Source: Pleurodeles waltl (Eukaryota > Chordata > Amphibia > Caudata > Salamandridae). Taken from it: a stretch of DNA of 64,000 nucleotides. The notes under the pieces were generated by a model. The model saw nothing but the letters and a program-made list of their open reading frames with translations, ran no database searches and was not told the origin of the DNA. Shown here in pieces: positions 50,966 through 62,193 of this stretch. Position 1 is the stretch's first letter. Each line of letters starts with the position of its first letter. The stretch covers positions 1,053,568,554-1,053,632,553 of the forward strand of contig NC_090443.1 of the NCBI RefSeq assembly GCF_031143425.1. The letters are read 5' to 3'. Made by a program: the position numbers and the translations under genes.

Positions 50966-52740
50966 CCTCCACCAAGTGCCTGCTTCCAGCCCCTATTTCA
51001 ACATCCAGATAGGGGACAGAATTTCCAGCTTCTCCCACCAGTGGTCCCAGATCACCTCAGACCGATGGGTCCTCGATACCCTGGAATTTCAGCAACCTCC
51101 TCTAAAGGTACCAGCACGAGAACCCCCACCTGCCCACTTAAAAGAGCACCTTGTACAAATCTCCACTATGATAGACAAGGGAGTAATAGAGATCGTACCA
51201 AAGGCTCAGAGGGGAAGTGACTTCTACTCTTGCTTCTTCCTCATCCGGAAAAGGACAGGAGACTGGCGACCTAGCTTAGACCTTTGATGTTTAAACAACT
51301 TCCCGAAATAACAATCATTTCATATGATTACTCTTCAGGATGTATTGCAATTGTTCAACCAGGGGGATTTCATGACGGCCTTGCATCTCCCAGACACCTA
51401 TTTTAATATCCCTATTCACCCCAGACACAGGATATTGTCCAAATAACCCCACCAATGAAACAAGCTATGGAATGGTGGTTGAAGACCCCCACATCTCTGA
51501 GGGTCTATCATTTCTGAATCAAAGCCTGGAGCATGTTCTGACCACAGACGCGTCTCTGGAGGGATGGGGCGTGCACCTCGAAGACCTGACAGCGAGAGGG
51601 AAATGGACTACCCAGGAAGGAATAGTTTCTTACCTGTAACTCCAGTTTTCTCGTAGGGGTATTTGCATGATAGTCATAACCTGTGAATATGCCCCACCCG
51701 TCTGCGGGGACCCCGGAGCACTTTTTCCAAAATAACGTCTTAAGTGTCAATGTTCGCCTTACTTCAGAAAGGCCTGCCAAGTCACTTAAGAATGTTCATA
51801 TGCAGCCTAGGGTAAAGGCTACAGTGTCCAAAATTCTTTATCCAGTCTATCTTTAAAAGGGACAAATTTGAGATATCTGCATTTAAATGCCCGAATGAAT
51901 GGCAAATTTTGCAGAACAATTCCTTCACAAACCTTCTATATATTGTAAAACATTGATGAAGAAGTGCAGGGCAATGTAGCCCATAGGCTGCAATAGTAAT
52001 GAAGAAAGTTATATTGGAAAAAGTGCTGTGGGGTCCCCGCAGACGGGCGGGGAATATTCACAGTTTATGAATATCATGGAAATCCCCTACGAGAGAAGCA
52101 ATGCTCCACATCAACTTGCTGGAATTAAAAGCCGCATTCCTAGCGCTCAAGTCCTTCCTGACCAAGATCAGGGGCTTATTGGTTTTGGTCCGAACCAGCA
52201 ACACCACAAGTATGCATTACCTCAACAAGCAGGGCAGTACAAATTTGCCAGCGCTGTCTCTTCAGACGCAAGAGATATGGAATTGGGCACTTTGACAGAG
52301 CAGAACACGTTCCAGGAGTATCCAACACCCTGGCGCACTCACTAAGCAGAACCTCAACGACCTGCCACGAGTGGGAGCTCAACCAGGCAGCTCTCAATTA
52401 TCTTTTTCTTCGCTGGGGTAGGTCCAGTTTGGACCTCTTTGCAACAAAGGAAAACAAAAAATGCCATTACTACTCAAGCTGGCAACCGCAGAGAGGGTTG
52501 AGGGGTAATGCATTTTTGATCAAATGGTCAGGAATCTATGCTTATGCTTTTCTCCTGCTTCTGCTAATCCTGAGAATTCTAAAGAAGATGAAGAGGGAGT
52601 CTTGCCGGCTATTACTGATAGCTCCCAGATGGCTGCACCAGTTTTGGTTCAAAGAGCTCCTGCTCTTCTCGGAACAACCTCATATTCTACTAAAACTAAT
52701 ACCGAACATGTAACGATGAAGCGGGACCATGTCCGTCATC
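50966..52740 (+). pseudogene. DIRS family B RT-RNase H-methyltransferase-like, degenerate
   Basis: The RT start (HLKEHLVQISTMIDKGVIE, RKRTGDWRPSLDL) stops at 51285. A remnant with LPDTYFNIPIHPRHR follows near 51400 and then the RT palm with YLDD is deleted. RNase H picks up at 51535 (TTDASLEGWGVHLED), is split by the mini-element at 51620-52098, and resumes with LHINLLELKAAFLALKSF. The methyltransferase-like part is seen in DLFATKENKKCHYY (52430) and LLIAPRWLHQFW (52615). Confidence 0.7.
51620..52098. mobile_element. Non-autonomous DIRS-like mini-element (479 bp)
   Basis: The outer arms are long inverted repeats. The left arm is TTCTCGTAGGGGTATTTGCATGAT...CCGTCTGCGGGGACCCC; the right arm is the complement, GGGGTCCCCGCAGACGGGCGG...CCTACGAGAGAA. 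The left arm has an extra outer extension (ATAGTTTCTTACCTGTAACTCC), as in the unequal DIRS ends, where the comparable text is GAGTTACTTACCTTCGGTAAC. GAAG stands at both borders (51616-51619, 52095-52098), and removing one copy with the insert restores the RNase H frame. The interior is non-coding. Confidence 0.72.
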
Positions 52741-52799
52741 CCCACCTGACTTCCCTTCGGTTATCGGCTTGGCTCCTGAATTCTATGAATTTGCTGACC

Positions 52800-53545
52800 T
52801 AGATATTCCGCCAGACTGTTGTGAAGTGCTCGCTAATTCCAGAGCCCAGGTTACAAATAAAACATACAAACTCAAATGGAAAAGATTCTGTATATCGTGT
52901 GAGGATTCTGGTATCCACCCTCTGACATCTTCTTCAGAATAGATACTTCTGTATCTTCTTTAGTTGCCATTTCTCGATTTCGCCGTTCTGCTACTTCACC
53001 ATCTTTATGGTCCTCCAGAATAGTAAAACAATTCCTAAAGGGAATATTCAGATTGCTTCTTCCGATTAAAATCCCTCCTCCTCCCTGCCACTTCAATATT
53101 GTCCTTCCGCAAATGATGAAACAATCATTTGAGCCTATTGACAGAGCAGAATTGAAATATATTTCCTGGAAGGCAGCACTCCTCCTATCGTTTACCGCAG
53201 CAAAGAGGGTCAGTGACATTCAAGCATTCACAATTTCTCAACGTTTTCTTCAATTTAGGATGGACATGGTCATCCTTAGATCTAATCCAAAATACCTAAA
53301 GTTCGCTCGAACGTCAATCTGAATGAACCAGTAATATTGAAGACTTTCTTCCCAAACCCTCATACTCCAGCAAAAAGAGTGCTACATTCCTTAGATATCA
53401 AGAGATTTCTATAATTTTACATACAAAGAACTAGCAGCTTTCGTAAGGCTGATCGATTGTCTGTAGGCTATGGACAACTAAGAAAAGGATATCCTGTTAC
53501 CAAACAGACTATAGCTCGGTGGATAGCCACCGCCATACAATTTTG
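52800..53545 (+). pseudogene. DIRS family B tyrosine recombinase, truncated
   Basis: The core-binding part starts with YKLKWKRFCISC (52865). The catalytic Arg motif survives in TAAKRVSDIQAFT (about 53200). Near the end GYPVTKQTIARWIATAIQF corresponds to the KRTLSRWVVLCIK position of copy 1. The HxxR, Trp and Tyr motifs are lost because the sequence switches to an LTR at 53546. Stops and frame changes occur between. Confidence 0.65.
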
Positions 53546-55893
53546 CCAGCTTGTGTGTGCTGGTGGGGAGAAAATGACTAAGTCGACATGGCACTCCCCT
53601 CAGGGTGCCATGCCAACCTCACACTGCCTATGGCATAGATAAGTCACCCCTCTAGCAGGCCTTACAGCCCTAAGGCAGGGTGCACTATACCATAGGTGAG
53701 GGCATAGGTACATGAGCACTATGCCCCTACAGTGTCTAAGCAAAACCTTAGACATTGTAAGTGCAGGGTAGCCATAAGAGTATATGGTCTGGGAGTCTGT
53801 CATACACAAACTCCACAGTTCCATATTGGCTACACTGAAAACTGGGAAGTTTGGTATCAAACTTCTCAGCACAATAAATCCACACTGATGCCAGTTTGGG
53901 ATTTATTGAAAAATGCACACAGAGGACATCTTAGAGATGCCCCCTGTATACCAGTCCAATTCCTAGTATTAGGCTGACCAGTTCTTGCCAGCCTGCCACA
54001 AACAGACGGGTTTCTGGCCACATGGGGTGAGTGCCTTTGCCACTCTGTGGCCAGAGACAAAGCCTGGACTGGGTGGAGGTGCTTCTCACCTCCCTCTTCA
54101 GGAACTGTAACACCTGGCGGTGAGTCTCAAAGGCTCATGCCTGTTGTTACAGCGGCCTAGGCCATCCCAGCTAGTGGAGATGCCCGTTCCTCAGGACACA
54201 GACCACACTTTTGGCGGCAAGTCTCGAGGAGATAATCAGAAAAACAAGTAGCAGTCACCCATCAGTCAGGACAGCCCCTAAGGTGTCCTGAGCTGGGGTG
54301 ACCCCTGCCTTAAGAAATCCTTCATCTTGGTTTTGGAGGATTCCCCCGATAGGAATAGGTATGTGCCCCCCTCCCCTCAGGGAGGAGGCACAAAGAGGGT
54401 GTAGCAACCCTCCAGGACAGTAGCCTTGGCTACAGCGCCCCAGACCTAAACACACCCCTAAATTGAGTATTTAGGGGCGACTCTAAACCCAGGAGGTCAG
54501 ATTCCTGCAACCTGAAGAAAGAAGGACTGCTGACCTGAACGCCCTGCAGAGACATCGGAGACAACAACTGACTTGGCCCCAGCCTTACTGGCCTGTCTCC
54601 AGACCCAAAGAACCTGCACAACGATGCATCCAGCGGGACCAGTAACCTTTGAGGACTCAGAGGACTGACCTGCACCTAAAGGACCAAGAACCTCCCGAGG
54701 ACAGCAGCTCTGTCCAGAAACAACAACAAAGAAACCAACTTTAAAGAGACTCCATCTTCCCGCCAGAAACGTGAGTCTTCCCACTCTGCACCCGACGCCA
54801 CGGCTCGAGTTCAAGAAGAACACCGCAGAGAGGACTCCCAGGTGACTCCAAAGACGTGGACACCCTGAGTCAACCTCCCTGCACCCCCACAGCGACGCCT
54901 GCAGAGAGGATCCAGAGGGTCCCCTTGACCGCGACTGCCTGGTAACAAAGTAACCCGATGCCTGGACCAAGCACTGCACCTCGCAGCCCCCAGGACTGAG
55001 AGGAACCACCTACCAGTGCAGGAGTAACCAGCAGGTGGCCCTCATCCTAGCCCAGTCGGTGGCTGGCCCGAGAAGTGCCCCTGTGCCCCCCGCATCACCA
55101 GAATGACCCCCGGGTCCCTCCATTGGTTTCAACGACAGACCCGACACCTACTTTGCACACTGCACCCGACCGCCCCTGTGCAGCTGAGGGTGTATTTTGT
55201 GTGCTTGTTTGGGACCCCACCAGTGCTCTACAAACCCCCCCTTGTCTGCTACCCGAGGACGCAGGTACTTACCTTCTAGCAGACGGTAACCGGAGCAGCC
55301 CTGTTCTCCATAGGCTCCTATGTTATTTGGGCCCTCCTTTGACCTCTACAACTGACCGACCCTGTGTTGCTGGTGCTGTGGCTTTGGAGTTGCCTTGAAC
55401 CCCCAATGGTGTGCTGCCTATGCCCAGGAGACTGAACTTGTAAGTGCTTTACTTACCTGAGAAACTAACCAATACTAACCTCCCTCAGGAAATGTTGATT
55501 TTTGCACTATCCACTTTTAAAATAGCTTATTGCCATTTTAACCAAGACTGTGTGTACTGTTTTAAATCAAAGTTATATACTTAAAAGTACCTTACAATTT
55601 ATGTACTTACCTAAAATTTGAATCTTGTGGTTCTAATATAAATTAAGAAAATAATATTTTTCTATATAAAAACCTATTGGCCTGGAGATAAGTCTTTGAG
55701 TGTGTGTTCTCATTTATTGCCTGTGTGTGTACAACAAATGCTTAACACAACCCTCTGATAAGCCTACTGCCTGACCACATTACCACAAAATAGAGCATTA
55801 GTATTATCTAATTTTGCCATTATCAACCTCTAAGGGGAACACTTGGACTCTGTGTACACTATCTCTCACTTTGAGATAGAATATACAGAGCCA
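53546..55893 (+). repeat. Truncated LTR of the 28961-31622 family
   Basis: Starts inside the LTR at GCCAGCTTGTGTGTGCT (LTR position of 29247). It follows the same sequence with scattered differences to ATATACAGAGCCAA at 55893, just short of the LTR end. The first 290 bp and the last 10 bp or so are missing. No duplication is found. Confidence 0.8.
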
Positions 55894-55968
55894 AGGACCT
55901 GCAGAGGTACACTGCAGAAAGTCCAGTGGATCCCCAAAGATATGCAGAGGCACGTAGGTCTAGCGCTC
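55894..55968. other. Short spacer, LTR-like
   Basis: About 75 bases between the LTR and the MITE, continuing as 56692 onward after the MITE is removed. Probably part of a divergent LTR. Confidence 0.3.
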
Positions 55969-55970
55969 TA

Positions 55971-56689
55971 TGGGCCAGATGTAGGTAGGTATCCTTTTGC
56001 GAGTTGCAAATTGCGAGTACCAGCAACTCGCAATTTGCACCTCGCAAAAGGAAATGCAGAAAGGTGTCTCAGACACCTTCTGCGACTCGCTATGGGGTCG
56101 CAAAGACCCACCTCATAAATATTTATGAGGTGGGTCACAGTTTGCGACCCCATAGCGAGTCTAGGCACTCACGGGGATGGTGGCCTGCTGGAGACAGCAG
56201 ACCACCATGTCCGTGACTGCTTTTAAATAAAGCAGTTTTTTTTTTCTCTTTGCAGCCCGTTTTCCTTAAAGGAAAACAAGCTGCAAAAAGAAAAAATACC
56301 GAAACCTTTTTGTTTCGGGTTTTTTCAGAGTAGGCAGTGATCCATAGGACCACTGCCTGCTCTGAATTTTTTTTTATGTTTGCATTCACAAAGGGGAAGG
56401 GGTCCCATGGGGACCCCTTCCCGTTAGCAAATGAGTTACTATCCACTTCAAGTGGATGGTAACTGCGAGTTGATTTGCGACCGCTTTCGCGGTCACAAAT
56501 CAACTCTACATCGCGATGCGGTCGCAAATAGGAAGGGAACACCCCTTCCTATTTACGAGTCGGAATCACATTTTGCGAGTCGGTACCGACTCGCAAAATG
56601 TGATTCTGCATTGTGTAAGGGCTTTTGCGCCTCACAAATGGCGTTTTTCTCCGTTTGCGAGGCGCAAAAGCCTTCCTACATCTGGCCCT
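55971..56689. mobile_element. Hairpin-rich MITE (719 bp), TA target
   Basis: Ends TGGGCCAGATGTAGG / CCTACATCTGGCCCT, flanked by TA at 55969-55970 and 56690-56691, suggesting a Tc1/mariner-type target. The interior is a series of nested palindromes such as CGAGTTGCAAATTGCGAGT with its partner, and CCCACCTCATAAATATTTATGAGGTGGG at 56108-56135. A run of CGCAA/TTGCG words adds to the foldback character. No coding region. Confidence 0.75.
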
Positions 56690-56691
56690 TA

Positions 56692-57423
56692 GTGTGGTAG
56701 TGTTGGCGAGCAGCTAGACTTATCAAGGAGTTGTCACAGTGGCAATAAATTACACACCCACACAAAGAATAAATCCAACAGTTACTCTTATATATGCTTT
56801 TAAGCAAGAAACTTCGTTATGAGGTAAGCAGTTTTCAAATGCAAAATACTTTGCTATTTCAAAAATTGACAGCGCAATTTTCAGAGTCTTCAATGTTAAC
56901 CTATGGAGGGAAACAAAGATGCAGTTTTGCAGGTAAGTACACAACTTAAGGTCCCAGTCTTCAGGGGTTAGACTAGCACTGGGCAAGGTTCTGGTTGGTA
57001 TCTAAGTCCACCCACAGTGGCACGGAGCGGTTGGGAGCAGAGGTTGAAGTTGAGGTCAGTGTCCAATGTTAGTCAATGGAGGCTGGTGGGGAGGGAGGTT
57101 TGGGGGGGTAAGTTGACGTGTTGTTCACAGGTAAGTACCTGCGGTGGCAGAGGTTGGTCTCCGGGAGTGAAGGTAAACAACTGGGGTGATGAGGGGGCAC
57201 AAGTTAGCACCAAGCTTACACCCTCAGTGGCCCAGGGGCGGCCAGGTGCAGAGTGCCATCTCGGCGTCGGGCGGCCAATGCTTTCCAATGGAGACGGGGT
57301 ATCCAATGCAGCACTGCTCATATGTGAGTAAAGTGGGGTCAGAGGTCGATCTCCTAGGAGCTGACGTAAGTGCAAGCGGGGCCACAAGGCAGCACCAAAC
57401 TTACACCCTCAGCAGCTCAGCTC
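56692..57423 (-). repeat. Antisense LTR, segment 1
   Basis: Reads as the complement of a Gypsy-type LTR related to 28961-31622, for example GCAGGTAAGTAC near 56928 against GCAGGTACTTAC there. It is interrupted by half a MITE at 57424. Its LTR 5' terminus is reached only at 63992. Confidence 0.5.
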
Positions 57424-57799
57424 CAATGGACCACTGCCTACTCTGAAAAAACGAAACCAAATGGTTTAGTTATTTTTTTGTATTGCAACTCGTTTTCCTT
57501 TAAGGAAAACGGGCTGCAATACAACAAAAAAACTGCTTTATTGAAAAAGCAGTCACAGACATGGAGGTCTGCTGTCTCCAGCAGGCCACCATCCCTGTGA
57601 GTGCAGGGAATCTCAATGGGGTCGCAAAATGTGACCCACCTCATTAATATTAATGAGGTAGGTCTTTGCGACCCCCTTGAGATTCGCAGAAGGTGTCTGA
57701 GACACTATTCTGCATACGATTTTGCGAATCAGAAATTGCGAGTTGCACCGACTCGCAATTTTCGATTCGCAAAAATCGATTTTTGCTACATCTGGCCCC
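57424..57799 (-). mobile_element. Half copy of the hairpin MITE, inverted
   Basis: The complement of the left half of 55971-56689: GACCACTGCCTACTCTG, AAAGCAGTCACAGACATGG, the CACCTCATTAATATTAATGAGGT palindrome and a terminal TACATCTGGCCCC. The other half is missing. Confidence 0.7.
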
Positions 57800-57891
57800 A
57801 AGTGTCTTAAGTGTTCTCTGCGACGGGTCCAGTTCTTCTTAGGTTGCAGGAATCTGATTCTAGGGTTCAGAGGTGTCACATAAATACTACA
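57800..57891 (-). repeat. Antisense LTR, segment 2
   Basis: TTAGGTTGCAGGAATCTGATTC is the complement of GATTCCTGCAACCTAAG, as found at 30205 in the solo LTR. Cut by DIRS copy 2. Confidence 0.55.
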
Positions 57892-58071
57892 TTCTGATGG
57901 ATACAACTACCTGTGGATTCCTCACCTAATGAATACTCCCATGGCGCCAGCATTCGACGGAAATCTTCTTCCTAGCTTCTGCACGTCGACGAGGACGTCA
58001 CATTTGCCCACGCGACGCCGTCTGACGCCATACAGGCAATAAGAGGTCCTCGCCGACGTGCCAACGTCAGT
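57892..58071 (+). repeat. DIRS copy 2 left inverted terminal repeat
   Basis: Same extent as in copy 1, with copy-specific changes (CACCTAATGAATA, CCTAGCTTCTGC, CATTTGCCCACG) that recur in its own right repeat. Confidence 0.88.
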
Positions 58072-58176
58072 TCCCTTTTTTCTGTGCATTCGAAACGGTT
58101 ATCTTCGAGAGGAGCTACTGTTGCTTTCGGAGTTACAGTGTGTTTTTCTGCTGCGTGTTTTTTCTCTGAGGTTACT

Positions 58177-60280
58177 ATGTCTCAGAGGAAGTCTGGTTTC
58201 ATGCCCTGTCGGGAGTGTGGGGGCAAGATGTCCGTTACTGACCCACATTCGGACTGCTTATGGTGCTTAAGCTCCGACCACGACGTGGCAACATGTGATT
58301 CATGTCAACACATGAATTCGAAAGCACTAAAAGAGCGTGAAGCCAAACTCTTCATGGCGAAGTCAAAGAGAAAGGAGAAGAAACATCATAGGAAGTCCTC
58401 CTCGCCGAAGTCTCATCGGCGTCATCGAGACTCCCGGCGCCGTAGGGATTCACGGCGCCATTCGAGCAAGGAGAGGTCTCGATCGAGGTCGCCTTCGGCT
58501 CGGCGTCGGAAGACTTGGGAGGTCAGTCCCACAGTCACTCCACATCCATCGACGCCGTTGCCTTCTCCGGCTTCGCCGACTTTGCCTGGGCAGACATCTT
58601 CAGTGGTTGAAGTGACACAGCCTCAGGTGTTTTTTTCCGGCGTCGCAGACGTCGAGGCTTGCGTCGGGGTCGCCTTCGATCCAGGCACCCCAGTATCCTG
58701 CGTTTCCTGCCCCTGGAGCCGATAATACCGCATTTTTAAATGCGATGTTTACCATCTTCCAGCAGATGGCTTCAGGCGGTGCTCCGACTGGTCCTTCGGG
58801 GCCGTTGGCTTTCAGCTTGGGTGCTCCGGCGCCGCTACGGCTGGCACCCTTCATGCCCTTTCTCCCCTTGGGGAATGTGGGCTCGGTGCCGGTGTTGGCT
58901 CCGGTGTCCGCTCCGGTGGCTCCAGAGGTTTCGGTCCTGGAGGTTTCCATCCCATCGACTTCGGGGTTTCGGCCAGTGACCCCGACAGGACCATCTGAGA
59001 CTCCGAGACGCACCTCTCTTCATCCGGCTCCTAGCTCGGCGTCGAAGCTTCCTGTGGCGCCTGACATGGCGTCGGATGGATCCGGCGATCGGCGTCGTTC
59101 CTCGACTTCGGCAGATGCCATGTCGACGCCGCGTATTGAAGAGAGGCTACATTCTAGGAGACGTGCTCTCCGTCTCTTGGAGGAACAGGAATACCATTGG
59201 GTCCTGGAGGAAGGAGAAATTGAGGATTCTGGCGAGGGTCTTCATGGACTGGATACAGCTAGTGGCCTTGATACTTCCCCTGAGTGGGACTTGTCATCTC
59301 CAGGGGAGTATACTGAGGAGGCAGCCACTTTTCATGCTGTAGTAAGAAAGGCAGCTAACTTCCTCGAACTGCCTTTGCCGGTAGCGGAGGCCAAACAGAA
59401 TTTATTAACTGAGGTCCTACATCCGGCCTCTACTGCGGCAGAGCCTCTTTTACCATTTAACGAGGCTTTGCTTGAACCGGTATTGGAGGTTTGAAAGAAG
59501 CCGGTATCTTCCTCGGCTGTTAATAGGGCTGTGGCCAGGAGGTATCGGGCTGCACCATCTGACCCTGGCTTTCTGTCCAGACACCCTACGCCGGAGAGCT
59601 TGGTGGTCCAGGCTTCCTGTTCTGTTAGATCTGCGCCTGGATCTTTTCCGACAGTGCCGGGGGACAGAGACTCCAAAAAGTTGGACGCACAGTCGAAGAA
59701 AATATTCTCGTCCTATAGCATGGCGTTACATGTATCTTGGGGAGGTACATCTATGCTCTTATGGACGAAATAACATCATCGCATACGGAGCTTCCTCAAG
59801 GAATCCTCGGATGCTCAGGCTGCTGCAACCCAGGTTATCCAATCTGGGTTGGATACAACTGACTCAGTTGCTAGAGCGATGGGCACGGCGGTGGTTGCGA
59901 GGAGACAGGCTTGGCTTCGCAACTCAGGGTTCTCTTCGGACGTGCAGTCGACCCTGTTGGACCTCCCGTTTGATGGGGACAAACTTTTTGGGGCCAAAGC
60001 GGATTCGGCCTTGGAAAGGTTTAAAGAGAGCAGGGCCACAGCCAAGTCATTAGGACTGCAAGCCGCTTCTTCTGCCTCCTCCAGGTTTTTTAGGAGGTTT
60101 CGTGGATTTGGACGTGGCTCTTCCTCCTCTTCCTTTCGGGGGAGATTCCAACAACCTGCCTCTTCTCTCACCTTTAGATCAATTAGAGGGAGGGGTAGGG
60201 TCCGCACCAGGGGAGCCTCTCAGCAGCACTCTGCCTCTTCCTCGTCCTCTGGAGGGGTGCAGCAGGGGAAGCAGCCTTAG
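58177..60280 (+). pseudogene. DIRS copy 2 ORF1 (Gag-like), broken
   Basis: Starts MSQRKSGFMPC with the same Cys/His cluster and RS-rich block as copy 1. An extra T in the T run at 58629-58637 shifts the frame. A TGA at 59492-59494 replaces a Trp codon (copy 1 TGG). A deletion around 59720-59760 and a second near 59805 remove part of the helical domain. The RG-rich tail (59849-60280) is intact and ends GGVQQGKQP as in copy 1. Confidence 0.85.
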
Positions 60281-62167
60281 GCATCCACCAATTCCCTCTC
60301 ACTCCTCTCTGGTAGGGGGAAGGTTACTGCATTTTCTTCACAAGTGGGAAGTTATCACATCGGACACGTGGGTTATCAGCATTGTTGGAAAAGGCTACAC
60401 CCTTCCCTTTCGGGAGTTTCCGCCCCCCATCCCGCCCCGCCCATCTTATTGTTCAAAAGAACACCTCCTGTTGTTAGAACAGGAGGTTCAAGTCCTCCTC
60501 TCAAAGGGCGCGGTGGAGTTGGTTCCAGAGCAGGAAAAGGGTCAAGGTTGTTACTCAAGGTACTTCCTGATCCCCAAGAAGGATGGTCGATTGCGTCCAA
60601 TTCTGGACCTGAGGATTTTGAATTGGTTCCTCAAACAGGAAAAGTTCAAGATGCTGACCCTAGATCAGGTGCTTTTGGCGTTGAACAAGGGAGATTGGAT
60701 GGTGTCTGTCGACTTGCAGGATGCTTACTTTCATATCCCGATACTCAAGTCGCACAGGAAGTATCTCCGGTTTGTGGTGGGGTCGCAGCACTATCAGTTT
60801 GCGGTCCTCCCGTTTGGTCTTACTTCAGCACCTCGAGTCTTCACGAAGGTGATGTCGGTGGTTGCAGCAGAGCTCAGAAGGAAGGGGATAGCAGTATTCC
60901 CTTACTTGGACGACTGGTTGATCAAAGCCAAGTCCCCAGAGCTTGTGTTGCATCATCTGCAGTCGACAACCCAGTTGTTGTTCGACCTGGGCTTTTCGGT
61001 GAACGTGCCCAAATCTCACCTAGAGCCCTCTCAACGCCTCCTGTTCATAGGGGCAGTACTGGATACAACTTGGATCGAGCCTTTCCTCCGCCTCCGCCTC
61101 AGCGGATTCAAGATATTCAGGAATTGGTTCCAATGTTTCGAATTGGAGCGGCCATTCCAGTCCTCAAGGTCCTACGTCTGCTCAGTCTGTTTGCCTCCTG
61201 CATACTGAGGGCTCTTCAGTGGTGCCTCCGAAGGCAGTGGTCTCAACACAAAGGAGATCTCGAAGGTTCTGTCAAGATCTCCGGAGATGCTGCTACGGAC
61301 TTGAAGTGGTGGATTGCGGACGACAATCTTTCCCAAGGAAGGCCGTTCATGCAGTCGCCACCAGTGGCCACGGTCATAACGGATGCTTCCACTCTAGGAT
61401 GGGGAGCTCATCTGAGGGATCTGGAGATCAAAGGGCTTTGGTCTCCAGAGGAACAGATTTTTCATATCAATCTGTTGGAGTTGCGGGCTGTACGTCTGGC
61501 TCTCAAGGCCTTCCTCCCATCCCTTCGCGGTCAGTCGGTTCAGGTCCTGACGGACAATACTACCGCGATGTGGTATATAAACAAGCAGGGAGGAGTAGGG
61601 TCGTACCTTCTCTGCAGAGAAGCTCTTCGACTATGGTCCTGGGCAAAGGACCATCAGATTTGCTTGGTAGCAAATCATCTGGCCGAAGTCTTGAATGTAC
61701 GTGCGAACGGTCTCAGTCGCCATTTCTCGGCCGACCACGAGTGGTGTCTCCATCCAGATCAAGTCCGTCTAATCTTCCAGTTGTGGGGGGTTCCTCGGAT
61801 AGATCTGTTTGCCACCCGGGAGAACTCGCACTGTCCGTTATTCTGCAGCCTCCAGTATCCGGTGCAGGGGGTTTTGGGGGACGCGTTTCAGAGAACCTGG
61901 TGCGACCAGTTGCTTTACGCGTTTGCCCCCATACCCTTGATTCCTCGAGTATTGAGGAAAATTCGCCAAGACCGGGCCCAAGTCATCTTAATAGCTCCGG
62001 ATTGGCCAAGGAGGGTGTGGTATTCCGACCTTCTCCAATTCTCACTGTGCCCTCCGCTCCGTCTCCCTCTCAGGGCAGACCTCCTCTCGCAGTCGCAGGG
62101 GCAGGTTTTACACCCTAACCTCCAGAGTCTGCACCTACATGCCTGGAGATTGAACGGGGCAACCTGA
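60102..62167 (+). pseudogene. DIRS copy 2 RT-RNase H-methyltransferase-like, frameshifted
   Basis: The RT part (60102 to about 61070) keeps all catalytic motifs (SVDLQDAYFH, FPYLDDW). A one-base loss near 61065-61075 then moves the frame. RNase H and the methyltransferase-like region continue in the new frame to 62167 (VITDAST, LLELRA, LTDNTT, APDWPRR). Compared with copy 1 a 9-codon segment after SCIL is missing and two codons are gained in the Pro run before RIQDI. RNase H has RANGLSR where copy 1 has RADSLSR, so its last Asp is lost. Confidence 0.85.
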
Positions 62168-62193
62168 GTTCCTTCTCTCTCCCACCTGATGTA

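Larger units (their letters stand above)
49564..53545 (+). mobile_element. DIRS-like family B element, degenerate, both ends missing
   Basis: Gag-like, RT, RNase H, methyltransferase-like and recombinase regions follow in the same order as copies 1 and 2, but protein identity to them is low. It is a separate, older family. No terminal repeats or internal complementary region remain. A 479-bp mini-element lies in the RNase H part. The 3' end is cut by an LTR fragment at 53546. Confidence 0.75.
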
